A DNA stretch of 64,000 bases from Pseudoduganella guangdongensis. GTDB lineage: Bacteria; Pseudomonadota; Gammaproteobacteria; Burkholderiales; Burkholderiaceae_D. Below are positions 35,863-44,832 of the stretch, piece after piece. The first letter of the stretch is position 1; each line of letters begins with the position of its first letter. Location: positions 204,571 through 268,570 of the forward strand of contig NZ_WWCJ01000009.1 in NCBI RefSeq assembly GCF_009857475.1, given 5' to 3'. The position numbers and the translations under genes are program-made. Below the pieces are notes generated by a model. The model was not told the DNA's origin and ran no database searches. It saw only the letters and a program-made list of their open reading frames with translations.

Positions 35863-37244
35863 GGTGTTTCTCCTTGGTTGAAAAATGGTTGGGCCACGCA
35901 GCGCCAGGCCAGCATGGCGGCCAGCAAGAGCAGGGCGCTCGACACCCCAAGCGCCAGCCGGGTGCCGTGCAGGGCCGCAGCGGCGCCGGGCGCGGCGAGC
36001 AGGGCGCCGAACAGCGCCACGCCCATGGCGCCGCCGGCCTGGCGCGCGGTGTTCAGGACCGCCGAGGCGGTGCCCGCCTGGCTGCGCTCGACGGCGGCCA
36101 GGATCGACGTGGTCATGGCGGGCACGGCCAGGCCCATGCCGCCCGGGATGAGCAGCAGTCCCGGCAGCATGTCGAGGAAGTCGGCTTCGCTGGAAATGCC
36201 GAAGATGCCCAGCAGGGCGTAGCCGGCGGCGCTCATCAGGCCGCCTACGATCATCGGCAGCCGCACGCCCCGGCGCGCCTGCAGCCAGCCGCTGGCGATA
36301 TTGGAAAAGATGAAGGTGCCGGTGAGCGGCAGGAAGATCAGCCCGGCCTGCAGCGCCGGATAGCCGCGCAACTGCTGCAGGTAGATGCTGAAGACGAAGA
36401 TCACGCCGTAGTAGGCAAAGTTGACCAGCACGCCGAACAGCACCGCGCCGGAGAAGGCGCGCGCGGCGAACAGCCCGAGCGGCAGCATGGGTGCGGCGGC
36501 GCGGCGCTGGCGCCGGATGAAGAGGGCGCCCGCCGCCAGGGCCGCCAGCAGCGCGCCCTGCAGCAGCGGGCTACCCAGGCCGAGCGCGTTGGCTTCGATC
36601 ACGGCGCCGACCAAAGCGGTCAGGGCCACGATGGCCAGCAGCTGGCTTGGAAGATCGATGCCGCGCGCCTGCGGCTTGGCGCGCACGGCGGGAACGGCGC
36701 GCACGGTCAGCCAGAAACCCAGCAGGCAGAGCGGGAGATTGACCCAGAAGATGGCGCGCCAGCCCGCCACGCTCATCAGCAAGCCGCCCAGCACCGGCCC
36801 GGCCGCGATCGACACGCCGCCGGCCGCCGTCCACCAGGCGATGGCCTGGGCCAGGCGGGCCCGGTCATCGGCATAGCTCGCGTTCAGGATGGCCAGCGAG
36901 CTCGGCACCATGAAGGCCGCGCCCACGCCCTGCGCCGCGCGGGCCAGGTTGAGCGCAAGCGTCCCGGGCGCCAGCGCGCAGGCCAGCGACGCCAGCGTGA
37001 ACAGGGCAATGCCGGCGAGGAAGACGCGGCGCGCCCCCAAGCGGTCGCCCAGCACACCCGCCGACAGCAGGAAGACCGCGAAGCCCAGGGTGTACGCATC
37101 CACCACCCACTGCAGCGCCCCCACGCCGGCGCCCAGCTCGCGCCCGATGGCGGGCAGCGCCACGTTGACGATGGTCACGTCGAGCTGGACGATGATAAAG
37201 GCGAAACTGGCGGCAAGCAGGATGGCGGGTGATGGTCGGTGCAT
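35850..37244 (-). CDS. MFS transporter, DHA2 (EmrB/QacA-like) drug efflux family
   Basis: A 464-residue inner-membrane protein with about 14 hydrophobic segments. The N-terminal LDVTIVNVALPAIGRELG and the GVLGDRLGARRVFLAG loop after helix 2 are DHA2 signatures, as is WRAIFWVNLPL. The predicted role is proton-driven export of small or toxic molecules. It is divergent from a LysR-type regulator gene, with 93 bp between the starts, and followed by the overlapping tautomerase gene. The unit may be induced by a compound that the tautomerase modifies and the pump exports. Confidence 0.93.
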   Translation of the reverse strand: MHRPSPAILLAASFAFIIVQLDVTIVNVALPAIGRELGAGVGALQWVVDAYTLGFAVFLLSAGVLGDRLGARRVFLAGIALFTLASLACALAPGTLALNLARAAQGVGAAFMVPSSLAILNASYADDRARLAQAIAWWTAAGGVSIAAGPVLGGLLMSVAGWRAIFWVNLPLCLLGFWLTVRAVPAVRAKPQARGIDLPSQLLAIVALTALVGAVIEANALGLGSPLLQGALLAALAAGALFIRRQRRAAAPMLPLGLFAARAFSGAVLFGVLVNFAYYGVIFVFSIYLQQLRGYPALQAGLIFLPLTGTFIFSNIASGWLQARRGVRLPMIVGGLMSAAGYALLGIFGISSEADFLDMLPGLLLIPGGMGLAVPAMTTSILAAVERSQAGTASAVLNTARQAGGAMGVALFGALLAAPGAAAALHGTRLALGVSSALLLLAAMLAWRCVAQPFFNQGETPCRT

Positions 37245-37337
37245 GGCAAAGCTCCTCGTTTGCCTGAACTATAGACTGCTTCCCGTATCAATAAAAATGA
37301 ATAATAATGAAGCGATCAATCTCTCCTGGAGAATCGA

Positions 37338-38192
37338 ATGGAACTCTCATCGCTGCGCATTTTCAAGACCGTGGCCGAAGAAGGCAGCGTGACCCTGGCC
37401 GCCGCCCGCCTGCACCGGGTGCAGTCGAACGTCTCGGCCCGCCTGACCCAGCTGGAGGAATCGCTCGGCGTGACCCTGTTTCACCGCGCGGGGCGGCGCC
37501 TGCTGATCACGCCGGAAGGCACGCGCCTGCTGGAATACGCCGACCGCCTGCTGCGGCTGGCGGACGAGGCGCAGATGGCGCTGCGCGGCGAGCAGGAACC
37601 GTCCGGCCAGTTGCGCATCGGCTCGATGGAAACCACCGCCGCCGCCCGCCTGCCGCGCGTGCTGGGCGCCTTCCACCGCCAATACCCGCAAGTGGACCTG
37701 GTGCTGGAGACCGGCCCCACCGACCACTTGGTGCAAGCCGTGCTGAACCACAAAGTGGATTTGGCGCTGGTGGCGGCGCCGATCGAACGCCCCGAGCTGG
37801 CGCAGGTGCCCGTGTTTGTGGAAGAGTTGGTGCTGCTGACCGACGCCCTGCAAGGCCCGGTGCAGGAACCGGCCGACGTGGCGCGCCGCACCCTGCTTGG
37901 GTTCCGCAGCGGCTGCTCCTACCGTCGCCGCCTCGAATGGTGGTTTGCCGACGCCGGCATCACCCCCACCCGTATCGCCGAGTTCGGTACGTTCGAAGCG
38001 ATTATCGGCTGCGTCGCCGCCGGCATGGGGGTCGCCATGATGCCGCGCGAAGTGCTCAAGCAGCGCAGTCTGGGCCGCACCGTGCAATGCCACGACCTGC
38101 CCCCCGAAGTGGCCGCAGTCGAAACCCTGCTGGTCTGGCGCCGTGACATCCCGCACCACCCCGCGCGCGACGCCTTCGCCGCCAGCTTTTAA
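37338..38192 (+). CDS. LysR-family transcriptional regulator
   Basis: A 284-residue regulator with an N-terminal winged helix-turn-helix (LRIFKTVAEEGSVTLAAARLHRVQSNVSARLTQLEESLG) and a PBP-type effector domain (QLRIGSMETTAAARLP onwards). GGAGA lies about 5 bases before the ATG. The divergent layout with the MFS gene predicts that it controls the pump and tautomerase from the 37245-37337 AT-rich region. Closest in layout to CysB-like and PenR-like efflux regulators; the inducer is unknown. Confidence 0.93.
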   Translation: MELSSLRIFKTVAEEGSVTLAAARLHRVQSNVSARLTQLEESLGVTLFHRAGRRLLITPEGTRLLEYADRLLRLADEAQMALRGEQEPSGQLRIGSMETTAAARLPRVLGAFHRQYPQVDLVLETGPTDHLVQAVLNHKVDLALVAAPIERPELAQVPVFVEELVLLTDALQGPVQEPADVARRTLLGFRSGCSYRRRLEWWFADAGITPTRIAEFGTFEAIIGCVAAGMGVAMMPREVLKQRSLGRTVQCHDLPPEVAAVETLLVWRRDIPHHPARDAFAASF

Positions 38193-38199
38193 AAGAAAA

Positions 38200-38282
38200 A
38201 CCGGTGCCAGGTCTGTCATTCGGACACGGGCTCTGCCGCAAGGCGGCAGAGCCCGTGTCCGAATGTCAGACCTGGCACCGGG
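38200..38282. repeat. Long hairpin built from variant REP sequences; likely bidirectional terminator
   Basis: An inverted repeat with 38-39-bp arms (38201-38238 and 38244-38281, one mismatch) and a 3-5-base loop (CAAGG). Each arm carries the REP core AGGTCTGaCATTCGGACA shared with the copies at 9.6 kb and 47-48 kb, but with GGTGCC instead of GGGGTC outside. It fills the gap between the convergent LysR gene and icd. Confidence 0.9.
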
Positions 38283-38289
38283 GCGGGAA

Positions 38290-40518
38290 TTACAGCGAAG
38301 CCAGCACGCTGTTGAAGGTGGCGCTTGGGCGCATCACGGCGGAGGTCTTGGCGGCGTCCGGCTTGTAGTAGCCGCCGATGTCCATGGCCTTGCCTTGCAC
38401 CGAGTTCAGCTCTTCCACGATCTTCGCTTCGTTCTCGCTCAGGGCTTTGGCCACCGGGGTGAACTTGGCCTTCAGCTCGGCGTCGTCGTTCTGCGCTGCC
38501 AGGGCCTGGGCCCAGTACATCGACAGGTAGAAGTGCGAACCACGGTTGTCCAGCTCGCCGGTGCGGGTCGATGGCGACTTGTTGTTGTCCAGCAGCTTGC
38601 CGGTGGCTTCGTCCAGGGTCTTGGCCAGGATCTTGGCTTTGGCGTTGCCGGACTTGATGCCCAGTTCTTCGAACGACACGGCCAGGGCCAGGAATTCGCC
38701 CAGCGAGTCCCAGCGCAGGTGGTTTTCTTCCACCAGCTGCTTGACGTGCTTCGGTGCCGAGCCGCCGGCGCCGGTTTCGTACATGCCGCCGCCCGCCATC
38801 AGCGGAACGATGGACAGCATCTTGGCCGAGGTGCCCAGTTCCAGGATCGGGAACAGGTCGGTCAGGTAGTCGCGCAGGATGTTGCCGGTCACCGAGATGG
38901 TGTCCAGGCCGCGCGAGACGCGCTCCAGGGTGTAGCGCATGGCGCGGGTCTGCGACATGATCTGGATGTCGAGGCCGGTCAGGTCGTGCTCTTTCAGGTA
39001 CACCTGCACCTTCTTGATCACTTCCGCTTCGTGCGGACGGTAGGTGTCGAGCCAGAACACGGCCGGCATGCCGGAGTTGCGGGCGCGGTTGACGGCCAGC
39101 TTGACCCAGTCACGGATCGGCGCGTCTTTCACCTGGCACATGCGCCAGATGTCGCCTTCTTCCACGTTCTGGGTCAGCAGCACTTCGCCGGTGGCCAGGT
39201 CGGTGATGTTGGCGATGCCGGCTTCCGGCACTTCAAAGGTTTTGTCGTGCGAGCCGTATTCTTCTGCTTGCTGCGCCATCAGGCCCACGTTCGGCACGGT
39301 GCCCATGGTCTTCGGATCGAAGTTGCCATGCCATTTGCAGAAGTTGATCATCTCCTGGTAAATGCGGGCGAAGGTCGATTCAGGCATGACTGCCTTGACG
39401 TCGGCGGTGCGGCCGTCGGCGCCCCACATCTTGCCGCCAATACGGATCATGGCCGGCATCGAGGCGTCGACGATCACGTCGTTTGGCGAGTGGAAGTTGG
39501 TGATGCCTTTGGCCGAATCGACCATGGCCAGCTTCGGACGGTTTTCCAGGCAGGCGTGCAGGTCTTTCAGGACTTCGTCCTTTTGCGACGCTGGCAGCTT
39601 TTCAATCTTCTCGTACAGGTTGGCCATGCCGTTGTTGACGTTTACGCCCAGTTCTTCGAACAGCTTGGCGTGCTTCTCGAACGCCTGCTTGTAGAAGATG
39701 CGCACGCAGTGGCCGAACACGATCGGGTGCGAGACCTTCATCATGGTCGCTTTCACGTGCAGCGAGAACATCACGCCGGTTTTGTAGGCGTCGTCGATTT
39801 CTTTTTCGTAGAACTCGAGCAGGGCTTTCTTCGACATGAACATGGAGTCGATGATTTCGCCCGCTTGCAGCGCGACCTTCGGTTTCAGGACGATGGTTTT
39901 GCCGGACTTGGTCAGCAGTTCCATCTTCACTTCACGCGCTTTGTCCAGGGTCATGGATTTTTCGCCGTGGTAGAAATCGCCGCCATGCATGTGCGACACG
40001 TGGGTACGCGAAGCCTGGCTCCATTCGCCCATCGAGTGCGGGTTCTTGCGTGCGTATTCCTTCACTGCCTTCGGCGCGCGGCGGTCGGAGTTGCCTTCGC
40101 GCAGGACCGGGTTCACGGCGGAGCCGATGCACTTGCCGTAGCGGGCTTTCAGTGCTTTTTCTTCTTCGGTCTTGGCATCTTCCGGATAGTCCGGCAGCTT
40201 GTAGCCGGCGGCCTGCAGTTCGCGGATGCAGGCGATCAGCTGGGAGACCGAGGCCGAGATGTTCGGCAGCTTGATGATGTTGGTGTCCGGGTTCTGGGTC
40301 AGTGCGCCCAGGGTGGCCAGGTTGTCAGGGACTTTCTGTTCGTCGGTCAGGCATTCCGGGAAGGCTGCCAGCACGCGGGCGGCGACAGAAATATCGCTGG
40401 TGACGACGTCAACGCCTGCAGGTGCCGCGAATTTTTGCACGATCGGCAGCAGGGAGTAGGTCGCCAGCAGAGGCGCCTCGTCGGTCAGGGTGTAAATGAT
40501 TTTGGACTTTTCAGACAT
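38290..40518 (-). CDS. icd: Monomeric NADP-dependent isocitrate dehydrogenase
   Basis: A 742-residue enzyme of the TCA cycle that converts isocitrate to 2-oxoglutarate and CO2 with NADPH formation. The length and the blocks [87 protein letters not shown] and [25 protein letters not shown] are those of the monomeric IDH family (E. coli-type homodimers are about 416 residues). It is transcribed alone, from the 161-bp gap 40519-40679, in which I see no clear operator. Confidence 0.97.
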   Translation of the reverse strand: MSEKSKIIYTLTDEAPLLATYSLLPIVQKFAAPAGVDVVTSDISVAARVLAAFPECLTDEQKVPDNLATLGALTQNPDTNIIKLPNISASVSQLIACIRELQAAGYKLPDYPEDAKTEEEKALKARYGKCIGSAVNPVLREGNSDRRAPKAVKEYARKNPHSMGEWSQASRTHVSHMHGGDFYHGEKSMTLDKAREVKMELLTKSGKTIVLKPKVALQAGEIIDSMFMSKKALLEFYEKEIDDAYKTGVMFSLHVKATMMKVSHPIVFGHCVRIFYKQAFEKHAKLFEELGVNVNNGMANLYEKIEKLPASQKDEVLKDLHACLENRPKLAMVDSAKGITNFHSPNDVIVDASMPAMIRIGGKMWGADGRTADVKAVMPESTFARIYQEMINFCKWHGNFDPKTMGTVPNVGLMAQQAEEYGSHDKTFEVPEAGIANITDLATGEVLLTQNVEEGDIWRMCQVKDAPIRDWVKLAVNRARNSGMPAVFWLDTYRPHEAEVIKKVQVYLKEHDLTGLDIQIMSQTRAMRYTLERVSRGLDTISVTGNILRDYLTDLFPILELGTSAKMLSIVPLMAGGGMYETGAGGSAPKHVKQLVEENHLRWDSLGEFLALAVSFEELGIKSGNAKAKILAKTLDEATGKLLDNNKSPSTRTGELDNRGSHFYLSMYWAQALAAQNDDAELKAKFTPVAKALSENEAKIVEELNSVQGKAMDIGGYYKPDAAKTSAVMRPSATFNSVLASL

Positions 40519-40679
40519 ATTGATTCCCTCAAATGCGGATGATGTCCGCTTGGTATTCTTCCTGAGCGCGCCGGGTTCCGGCGCGCTGCGGGCGGGTGGC
40601 AGGTAGGCGATCGCCTACGGGCTAAGTCGCATATTGTACTGCAACAGATGCATAACGGAATGGTCGATTCGGCAGCATT

Positions 40680-41195
40680 TCATGCTGCACTGCACTTGCG
40701 AACCGTGTCCCAGGTACGGGTCGTGATCTCTTTGCCAAAAGTTTTTTCGATCAGGCGCATGAAGGCGGGGCCGTCGGCGTGGGGCGCGTATTCTGAGAAG
40801 ATATCGTGGCCGACGATCCCGAGCAGGCAGGCCCCGTCCTGCGACTGCGGCAGCGGCGCCTTGGGCTGCGGCGTGCTGCGCATGAAGCTGACCACGCGCT
40901 TGGGCAGGCCGCTGGCGCCGAGGGCGGGGTAGGGGTCGTTGGCCAGCAGCGCCTGCAGGTGCTGCTGGGAGCGCACGATGGTCATGAAACTGCGGCCGAG
41001 CGCCTGTTCCATGGCGGCTTCGCATTTGCGTTCGATGCTGGCTTCGGGGGCTTTGCGGGTGTCGAAGGCGACATTGCCGCTTGATAGGAGGGTCTTAACG
41101 TTGGAAAATCCAGCACTTTCGAGGGCGGCTTTCAGTTCCGGCATTTTGCAGTTCATGGGGCTGACTCCGCGCAGCAGGGCGACATAGCGAGGCAT
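40680..41195 (-). CDS. DUF1697 family protein
   Basis: A 171-residue protein of unknown function. The start (MPRYVALLRGVSPMNCKMPELKAAL) and the middle motif (NVKTLLSSGNVAFDT) are the family's signatures. The function is not established. The ATG at 41195 faces the GTG of the ferredoxin gene at 41197 with a single base between the starts. No strong Shine-Dalgarno is seen. Confidence 0.88.
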   Translation of the reverse strand: MPRYVALLRGVSPMNCKMPELKAALESAGFSNVKTLLSSGNVAFDTRKAPEASIERKCEAAMEQALGRSFMTIVRSQQHLQALLANDPYPALGASGLPKRVVSFMRSTPQPKAPLPQSQDGACLLGIVGHDIFSEYAPHADGPAFMRLIEKTFGKEITTRTWDTVRKCSAA

Positions 41196-41196
41196 T

Positions 41197-41481
41197 GTGT
41201 TTCAGATAAGAGTTGAGCCGAAGGGATTATCCTTCGAAACAGACGGCGAAGCCAGCCTGCTGGACGCTGCGGCGCGGGGCGGGGTGGTGTTGCCCAGTTC
41301 TTGCCGCAATGGCACCTGCCGCACCTGCGTCTGCCGGGTGCACAGCGGCAGCGCACGCCACCTGATCGAGTGGCCGGGCCTGAGCCTGGATGAGAAGCGC
41401 GAGGGTTATATATTGCCGTGCGTGGCGGTGGCGACATCGGACCTGGTGCTGGAGGCGCCCGCCGCCCGCCGCAGCGGGTGA
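41197..41481 (+). CDS. 2Fe-2S plant-type ferredoxin domain protein
   Basis: A 94-residue electron-transfer protein. Cys ligands are arranged as CRNGTCRTC (CX4CX2C) with the fourth in LPCVAVA, as in plant-type ferredoxins. The GTG start at 41197 has GAGG five bases upstream. No partner reductase is nearby. The start is back-to-back with the DUF1697 gene, so promoters of both must lie inside the opposite gene. Confidence 0.9.
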   Translation: MFQIRVEPKGLSFETDGEASLLDAAARGGVVLPSSCRNGTCRTCVCRVHSGSARHLIEWPGLSLDEKREGYILPCVAVATSDLVLEAPAARRSG

Positions 41482-41502
41482 AATTGCGTAAAATTGCTGC
41501 CC

Positions 41503-41964
41503 ATGGCATACCACCTGACAATACTGCGCAGCGCCAACAGCCTGCAACAGCCCATTTCCCGCAGCGAGGCGCTGGCCGGCGCGCGCCAAACCGCTGGCTG
41601 GCGCGTGACTGGCGAAGCTGAAGTCACTTTCTCCGATGGGCGCGGCAGCTGCACGCTGTGGCATAGCGATGGCGAATTGTGGACCCGCCTGGACGAGCCG
41701 TGGGTGATCGAGCCCATGCTGGCGCTGGCCCGGGCGCTGAATGCGCGCGTGCGCGGGGATGAGTTCGAGACGTATTCGTCGCCGCAGGAGAGTTATGCGC
41801 ATCCGGACGACAAGCGCCTGGCGCAGGTGGCGCGGGCCGATTCCGCCCAGTTGCTGGCCCAGCACATGGCCGAGCAGAGGCGCATCCGGAATGGCATTTT
41901 CGCCTTCTTTGCGGTGCTCGGCGTGCTGGGGTTTCTGATCGGAAAGTGGTTCGAGGGCCGCTAA
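41503..41964 (+). CDS. Hypothetical protein with C-terminal membrane anchor
   Basis: A 153-residue protein starting at ATG 41503 (MAYHLTILRSANS). The N-terminal two thirds look like a soluble domain (EAEVTFSDGRGSCTLWHSDGELWTRL); residues about 132-148 (NGIFAFFAVLGVLGFLIGKW) form one helix at the end, so it is a tail-anchored type. It starts 21 bp after the ferredoxin gene in the same direction. I do not recognise the family. Confidence 0.72.
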   Translation: MAYHLTILRSANSLQQPISRSEALAGARQTAGWRVTGEAEVTFSDGRGSCTLWHSDGELWTRLDEPWVIEPMLALARALNARVRGDEFETYSSPQESYAHPDDKRLAQVARADSAQLLAQHMAEQRRIRNGIFAFFAVLGVLGFLIGKWFEGR

Positions 41965-42046
41965 GTTTACGACAAACTCTTAAAGGGGTTTCTCAATTCC
42001 CCCGGCTATTGCTATAGTAACCCTATTGCAATACAAAGACTTTACC

Positions 42047-42658
42047 ATGGCGACACGTCGAGACTTCCTACATACCCTGGCGGGCACCGCGTTGGCGGGG
42101 CTGCCGCTGATCGGCCGCACGGCGCAAGAGCCGGAGCCGCCCCCCGATATTTTCGACGCCCAGATGCTCGACCTCGACTTTTGGGTGAAACCACGCACCA
42201 TCAGCGTGATCCGTCCGCAAAGTGGCGAAAAGGCCCGGCTGACGTACTGGAAGGATGGCGAGATCATTGATGCCGCCTACCAGGAACTGTGCCATTTGCT
42301 GCGCGATGTGAATGGCAAGGAGACGGCGGCGATTGATCCCAAGCTGTTTGAGACCTTGTGGGGCGCGCAGGCGTTTGTGCAGCGCTTCGGCATCGAGAGC
42401 CCGGTGGAGATTTTGTCGGGCTACCGCACGCCGGCGTCGAACAAGCGGCTGATCGAGCAGGGCATTCCGGCGGCGCGCCAGTCGCTGCATATGACCGGGC
42501 GCGCGGCGGATATCCGGATTCCCAACCTGAATGCGGAGGTGCTGGGCAGCCTGGTGCGCAGCTTCAGGCAGGGCGGGGTGGGCTTCTACTACCGCCAGGG
42601 GCCGCGCGGGGGGTGGATTCACGCGGATACCGGCTTGCAGCGGACTTGGAAGGGGTAA
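42047..42658 (+). CDS. DUF882/YcbK (MepK-like) peptidase, Tat-exported
   Basis: A 203-residue periplasmic protein. The N-terminus MATRRDFLHTLAGTALAGLPL has an RR-DFL Tat motif and a hydrophobic stretch. The C-terminal M15-type domain has SGYRTPASNKRL, SLHMTGRAADIRI (zinc His/Asp) and GGWIHADTGLQRTW. MepK in E. coli cleaves peptidoglycan cross-links. The ATG at 42047 was selected over an upstream start because it begins the Tat motif. Confidence 0.9.
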   Translation: MATRRDFLHTLAGTALAGLPLIGRTAQEPEPPPDIFDAQMLDLDFWVKPRTISVIRPQSGEKARLTYWKDGEIIDAAYQELCHLLRDVNGKETAAIDPKLFETLWGAQAFVQRFGIESPVEILSGYRTPASNKRLIEQGIPAARQSLHMTGRAADIRIPNLNAEVLGSLVRSFRQGGVGFYYRQGPRGGWIHADTGLQRTWKG

Positions 42659-42711
42659 AACCGGAAAACCGGGGGGGCGGCCCGTAGGGGCGTACCCTGG
42701 TCTTCCGGTTT
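42657..42711. terminator. Convergent-gene hairpin, probable bidirectional terminator
   Basis: AAACCGGAAAACC (from 42658) and GGTCTTCCGGTTT (to 42711) form a 13-bp stem with one mismatch around a GC-rich inner part. It starts at the stop codon of the YcbK-like gene and lies 11 bp before the stop of the convergent DUF3460 gene. No strong T run on either side. Confidence 0.45.
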
Positions 42712-42721
42712 GCGCGCACTT

Positions 42722-42907
42722 CTAGTGGTAGTAGTAGGCCGGCGTCGGCACCGCATCAGTGCGCGCCACCCGCTCTGCTTCCAGGTCCACCTTGTGATCC
42801 CACCAGATATTCCACCCCTTGCGCTGGTCTTCCACCAGTTCCGGATGCTCCCGCAGCAGTTCGCCGAAGAAGCACTCAAACTCAGATACATATTCGTTTA
42901 CTTTCAT
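42722..42907 (-). CDS. DUF3460 family small protein
   Basis: A 61-residue protein (MKVNEYVSEFECFFGELLREHPE...) of the betaproteobacterial DUF3460 family, with KGWNIWWDHKVDLEAE in the middle and a Tyr-rich end (PAYYYH). The function is unknown. GGGAGG lies 4 bases before the ATG at 42907, which selects this start over an extended frame. Confidence 0.82.
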   Translation of the reverse strand: MKVNEYVSEFECFFGELLREHPELVEDQRKGWNIWWDHKVDLEAERVARTDAVPTPAYYYH

Positions 42908-42942
42908 ACGACCTCCCGGGGATTCGGTTACACTCCTGAGCC

Positions 42943-43347
42943 ATGTTGAACGATGATAACGATGCGGCCAAGCCGCGCTTTCGCCCGGTGCCGTGGACGG
43001 CACTGGAAACACCCCAGGATGTGGAGCTGTGGATTGCCGAGCATGACCTGGCATTGAAGGAGCACGTCGGTAAGCAGGAAACCGGCTATGGCGTGTGCTT
43101 CAGCCTGGCCGAGGGCGGCGAGATCTATATGCAGACCACCGAGGGTGCCGTTATCCTCGATGTTACGCCAGAAGCCGATTGGGTGGAGCCGCTCTTGTGC
43201 GCGGTCGCCGGCATGGAGCCGCCCAAGGGCAGCCTGTGGGCTTTGCCGGAGGATAAGCTGGTCCAGCTGATCCTCGGCCTGTCGACCCTGGTCGCCAGCA
43301 CCACCCTGGTCGTCGGCCACCAATTCGGCCGCCGCCGTTCTTACTAG
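42943..43347 (+). CDS. Hypothetical protein
   Basis: A 134-residue acidic protein starting with MLNDDNDAAKPRF. A mostly soluble sequence, with one weakly hydrophobic stretch near the end (LVQLILGLSTLVASTTLVVG). No family recognised. It is divergent from the DUF3460 gene and starts 10 bp ahead of the ABC transporter genes, so it may be co-transcribed with them. Confidence 0.65.
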   Translation: MLNDDNDAAKPRFRPVPWTALETPQDVELWIAEHDLALKEHVGKQETGYGVCFSLAEGGEIYMQTTEGAVILDVTPEADWVEPLLCAVAGMEPPKGSLWALPEDKLVQLILGLSTLVASTTLVVGHQFGRRRSY

Positions 43348-43357
43348 AAGGATTTCA

Positions 43358-44128
43358 ATGCGCAAACCACTCCTCGCTCTCCTGCTGGCCGTTGCCGCGC
43401 TGCATGCCAATGCGGCCGACCTGCTGCAAACCGTCAAGGCGCGCGGCACGCTGAAAGTGGCCATGGAAGGCGTTTATCCGCCCTTCAACTTCAAGGAAAA
43501 GAACGGCGAGCTGGCGGGCTACGATGTCGACGTGGCGCGCCTGGTGGCTGGCAAACTGGGCCTGAAACCGGAGTTTGTTACCACGGAATGGGCCTCGATC
43601 CTGGCCGGCCTGGCCAGCAATAAGTACGACGTAATCATTTCCCAGGTCGGCATCAACCCCAAGCGCGAACAGGTGTTCGATTTCAGCACGCCATACATCT
43701 ACTCCTCGCCGATGCTGATCGTGCGCAAGGATGACAAGAACAACTGGACGTCGCTTGAGCAGCTGAAGGGCAAGCGCGTCGGCGCCGGCCAGGGCAGCGT
43801 GTACGAGATGCAGCTGAAGGCGGTGCCGGGCATCGACGTCAAAGGCTACCCGGCGGCACCGGAAAACCTGCAGGACCTGGCGCTGGGCCGCATCGATGCC
43901 GCCCTCAACGACAGCCTGATGACGGCCTACCTGCTGAAAACCACCAAGCTGCCGATCAAGCAAGGCGCGCGCGTGGGCAATGTCGAGCGCATGGGCATCC
44001 CGTTCCAGAAAGGGAACCCGCAGTTCAAGGCGGCCATCAACAAGGCGCTGGCGGACGCGGCGGCCGACGGCAGCCTGAAAGCCATTTCCCTCAAATGGTT
44101 CGGCACTGACGTCAGCAAGGCGCCGTAA
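43358..44128 (+). CDS. Cystine/polar amino-acid ABC importer, periplasmic binding protein
   Basis: A 256-residue secreted binding protein (SBP_bac_3). A signal peptide (LLALLLAVAALHANA) precedes GTLKVAMEGVYPPFNFKE, GYDVDVARLVAGKLG, IISQVGINPKREQVFDFSTPY and LKGKRVGAGQGSVYEM, closest in style to TcyJ/FliY cystine-binding proteins. Ligand assignment is by family resemblance. AAGGA precedes the ATG. It is followed after 2 bp by its permease. Confidence 0.9.
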   Translation: MRKPLLALLLAVAALHANAADLLQTVKARGTLKVAMEGVYPPFNFKEKNGELAGYDVDVARLVAGKLGLKPEFVTTEWASILAGLASNKYDVIISQVGINPKREQVFDFSTPYIYSSPMLIVRKDDKNNWTSLEQLKGKRVGAGQGSVYEMQLKAVPGIDVKGYPAAPENLQDLALGRIDAALNDSLMTAYLLKTTKLPIKQGARVGNVERMGIPFQKGNPQFKAAINKALADAAADGSLKAISLKWFGTDVSKAP

Positions 44129-44130
44129 GC

Positions 44131-44793
44131 ATGGAGTTGCTGGAGCTGCTGCGCGAAGCGGCGCCCGTGATGCTGAAGGGCGCCGGCTACACCCTGGTGT
44201 TCGCGGTGGCGGCCATGGTGGGTGGGCTGGCGATCGGCTTCCCGACGGCGGTCATGCGCATCCTGCCCTGGAAGTGGCTGCGCTGGCCGGCCAATGTGTA
44301 CGTCAGCCTGATGCGCGGCACGCCCCTGCTGGTGCAGATGTTCGTGATTTACTATGGTCTGCCCTCGGTCGGCATTGAATTCACCCCGGTCACGGCCGGC
44401 ATCCTGGCGCTCAGCCTGAACTCGGGCGCCTACCTGTCGGAAAGCCTGCGCGGCGCGCTGTTGTCGATCCCGAAGGGGCAGTGGGCAGCCAGCTACAGCC
44501 TGGGCATGGGCTATGGCCAGACCCTGCGCTATGTCGTCATGCCGCAGGCGCTGCGGGTCGCGGTGCCGTCGATGAGCAACACCCTGATCAGCCTGATCAA
44601 GGATACCTCCCTGGTCTCCGTCATCACCATGACCGAATTGATGCTGGCCACCAAGGAAGTGATCGCCACCACCTTCCAGCCCCTGCCGCTCTACCTGGCA
44701 GCGGCCGTCATCTACTGGATTCTCAGCCTGGCGTTCGAGCAATTACAACGGTTTGCCGAGCAGCGGCTGAACCGCTCGCATCGCCAAAGTTAG
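44131..44793 (+). CDS. Amino-acid ABC importer permease (TcyL/YecS-like)
   Basis: A 220-residue inner-membrane permease with about five hydrophobic helices and the polar-amino-acid HisM-type EAA loop (ALLSIPKGQWAASYSLGMGYGQTLRYVVMPQALR). RGTPLLVQMFVIYYGLP is characteristic of the family. It starts 2 bp after the binding protein. The usual third component, a TcyN/YecC-type ATPase, is not encoded next; a GGDEF-EAL gene follows 39 bp later. Confidence 0.92.
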   Translation: MELLELLREAAPVMLKGAGYTLVFAVAAMVGGLAIGFPTAVMRILPWKWLRWPANVYVSLMRGTPLLVQMFVIYYGLPSVGIEFTPVTAGILALSLNSGAYLSESLRGALLSIPKGQWAASYSLGMGYGQTLRYVVMPQALRVAVPSMSNTLISLIKDTSLVSVITMTELMLATKEVIATTFQPLPLYLAAAVIYWILSLAFEQLQRFAEQRLNRSHRQS

Positions 44794-44832
44794 CTGCTCG
44801 ACATTGACACATAGGCATGCTAGGCTGGATGC

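Noticed and set aside
40672..40688. GCAGCAT-TTC-ATGCTGC hairpin at the end of the DUF1697 gene
   Set aside because: Stem overlaps the stop codon and no T run follows on the minus strand, so not called a terminator.
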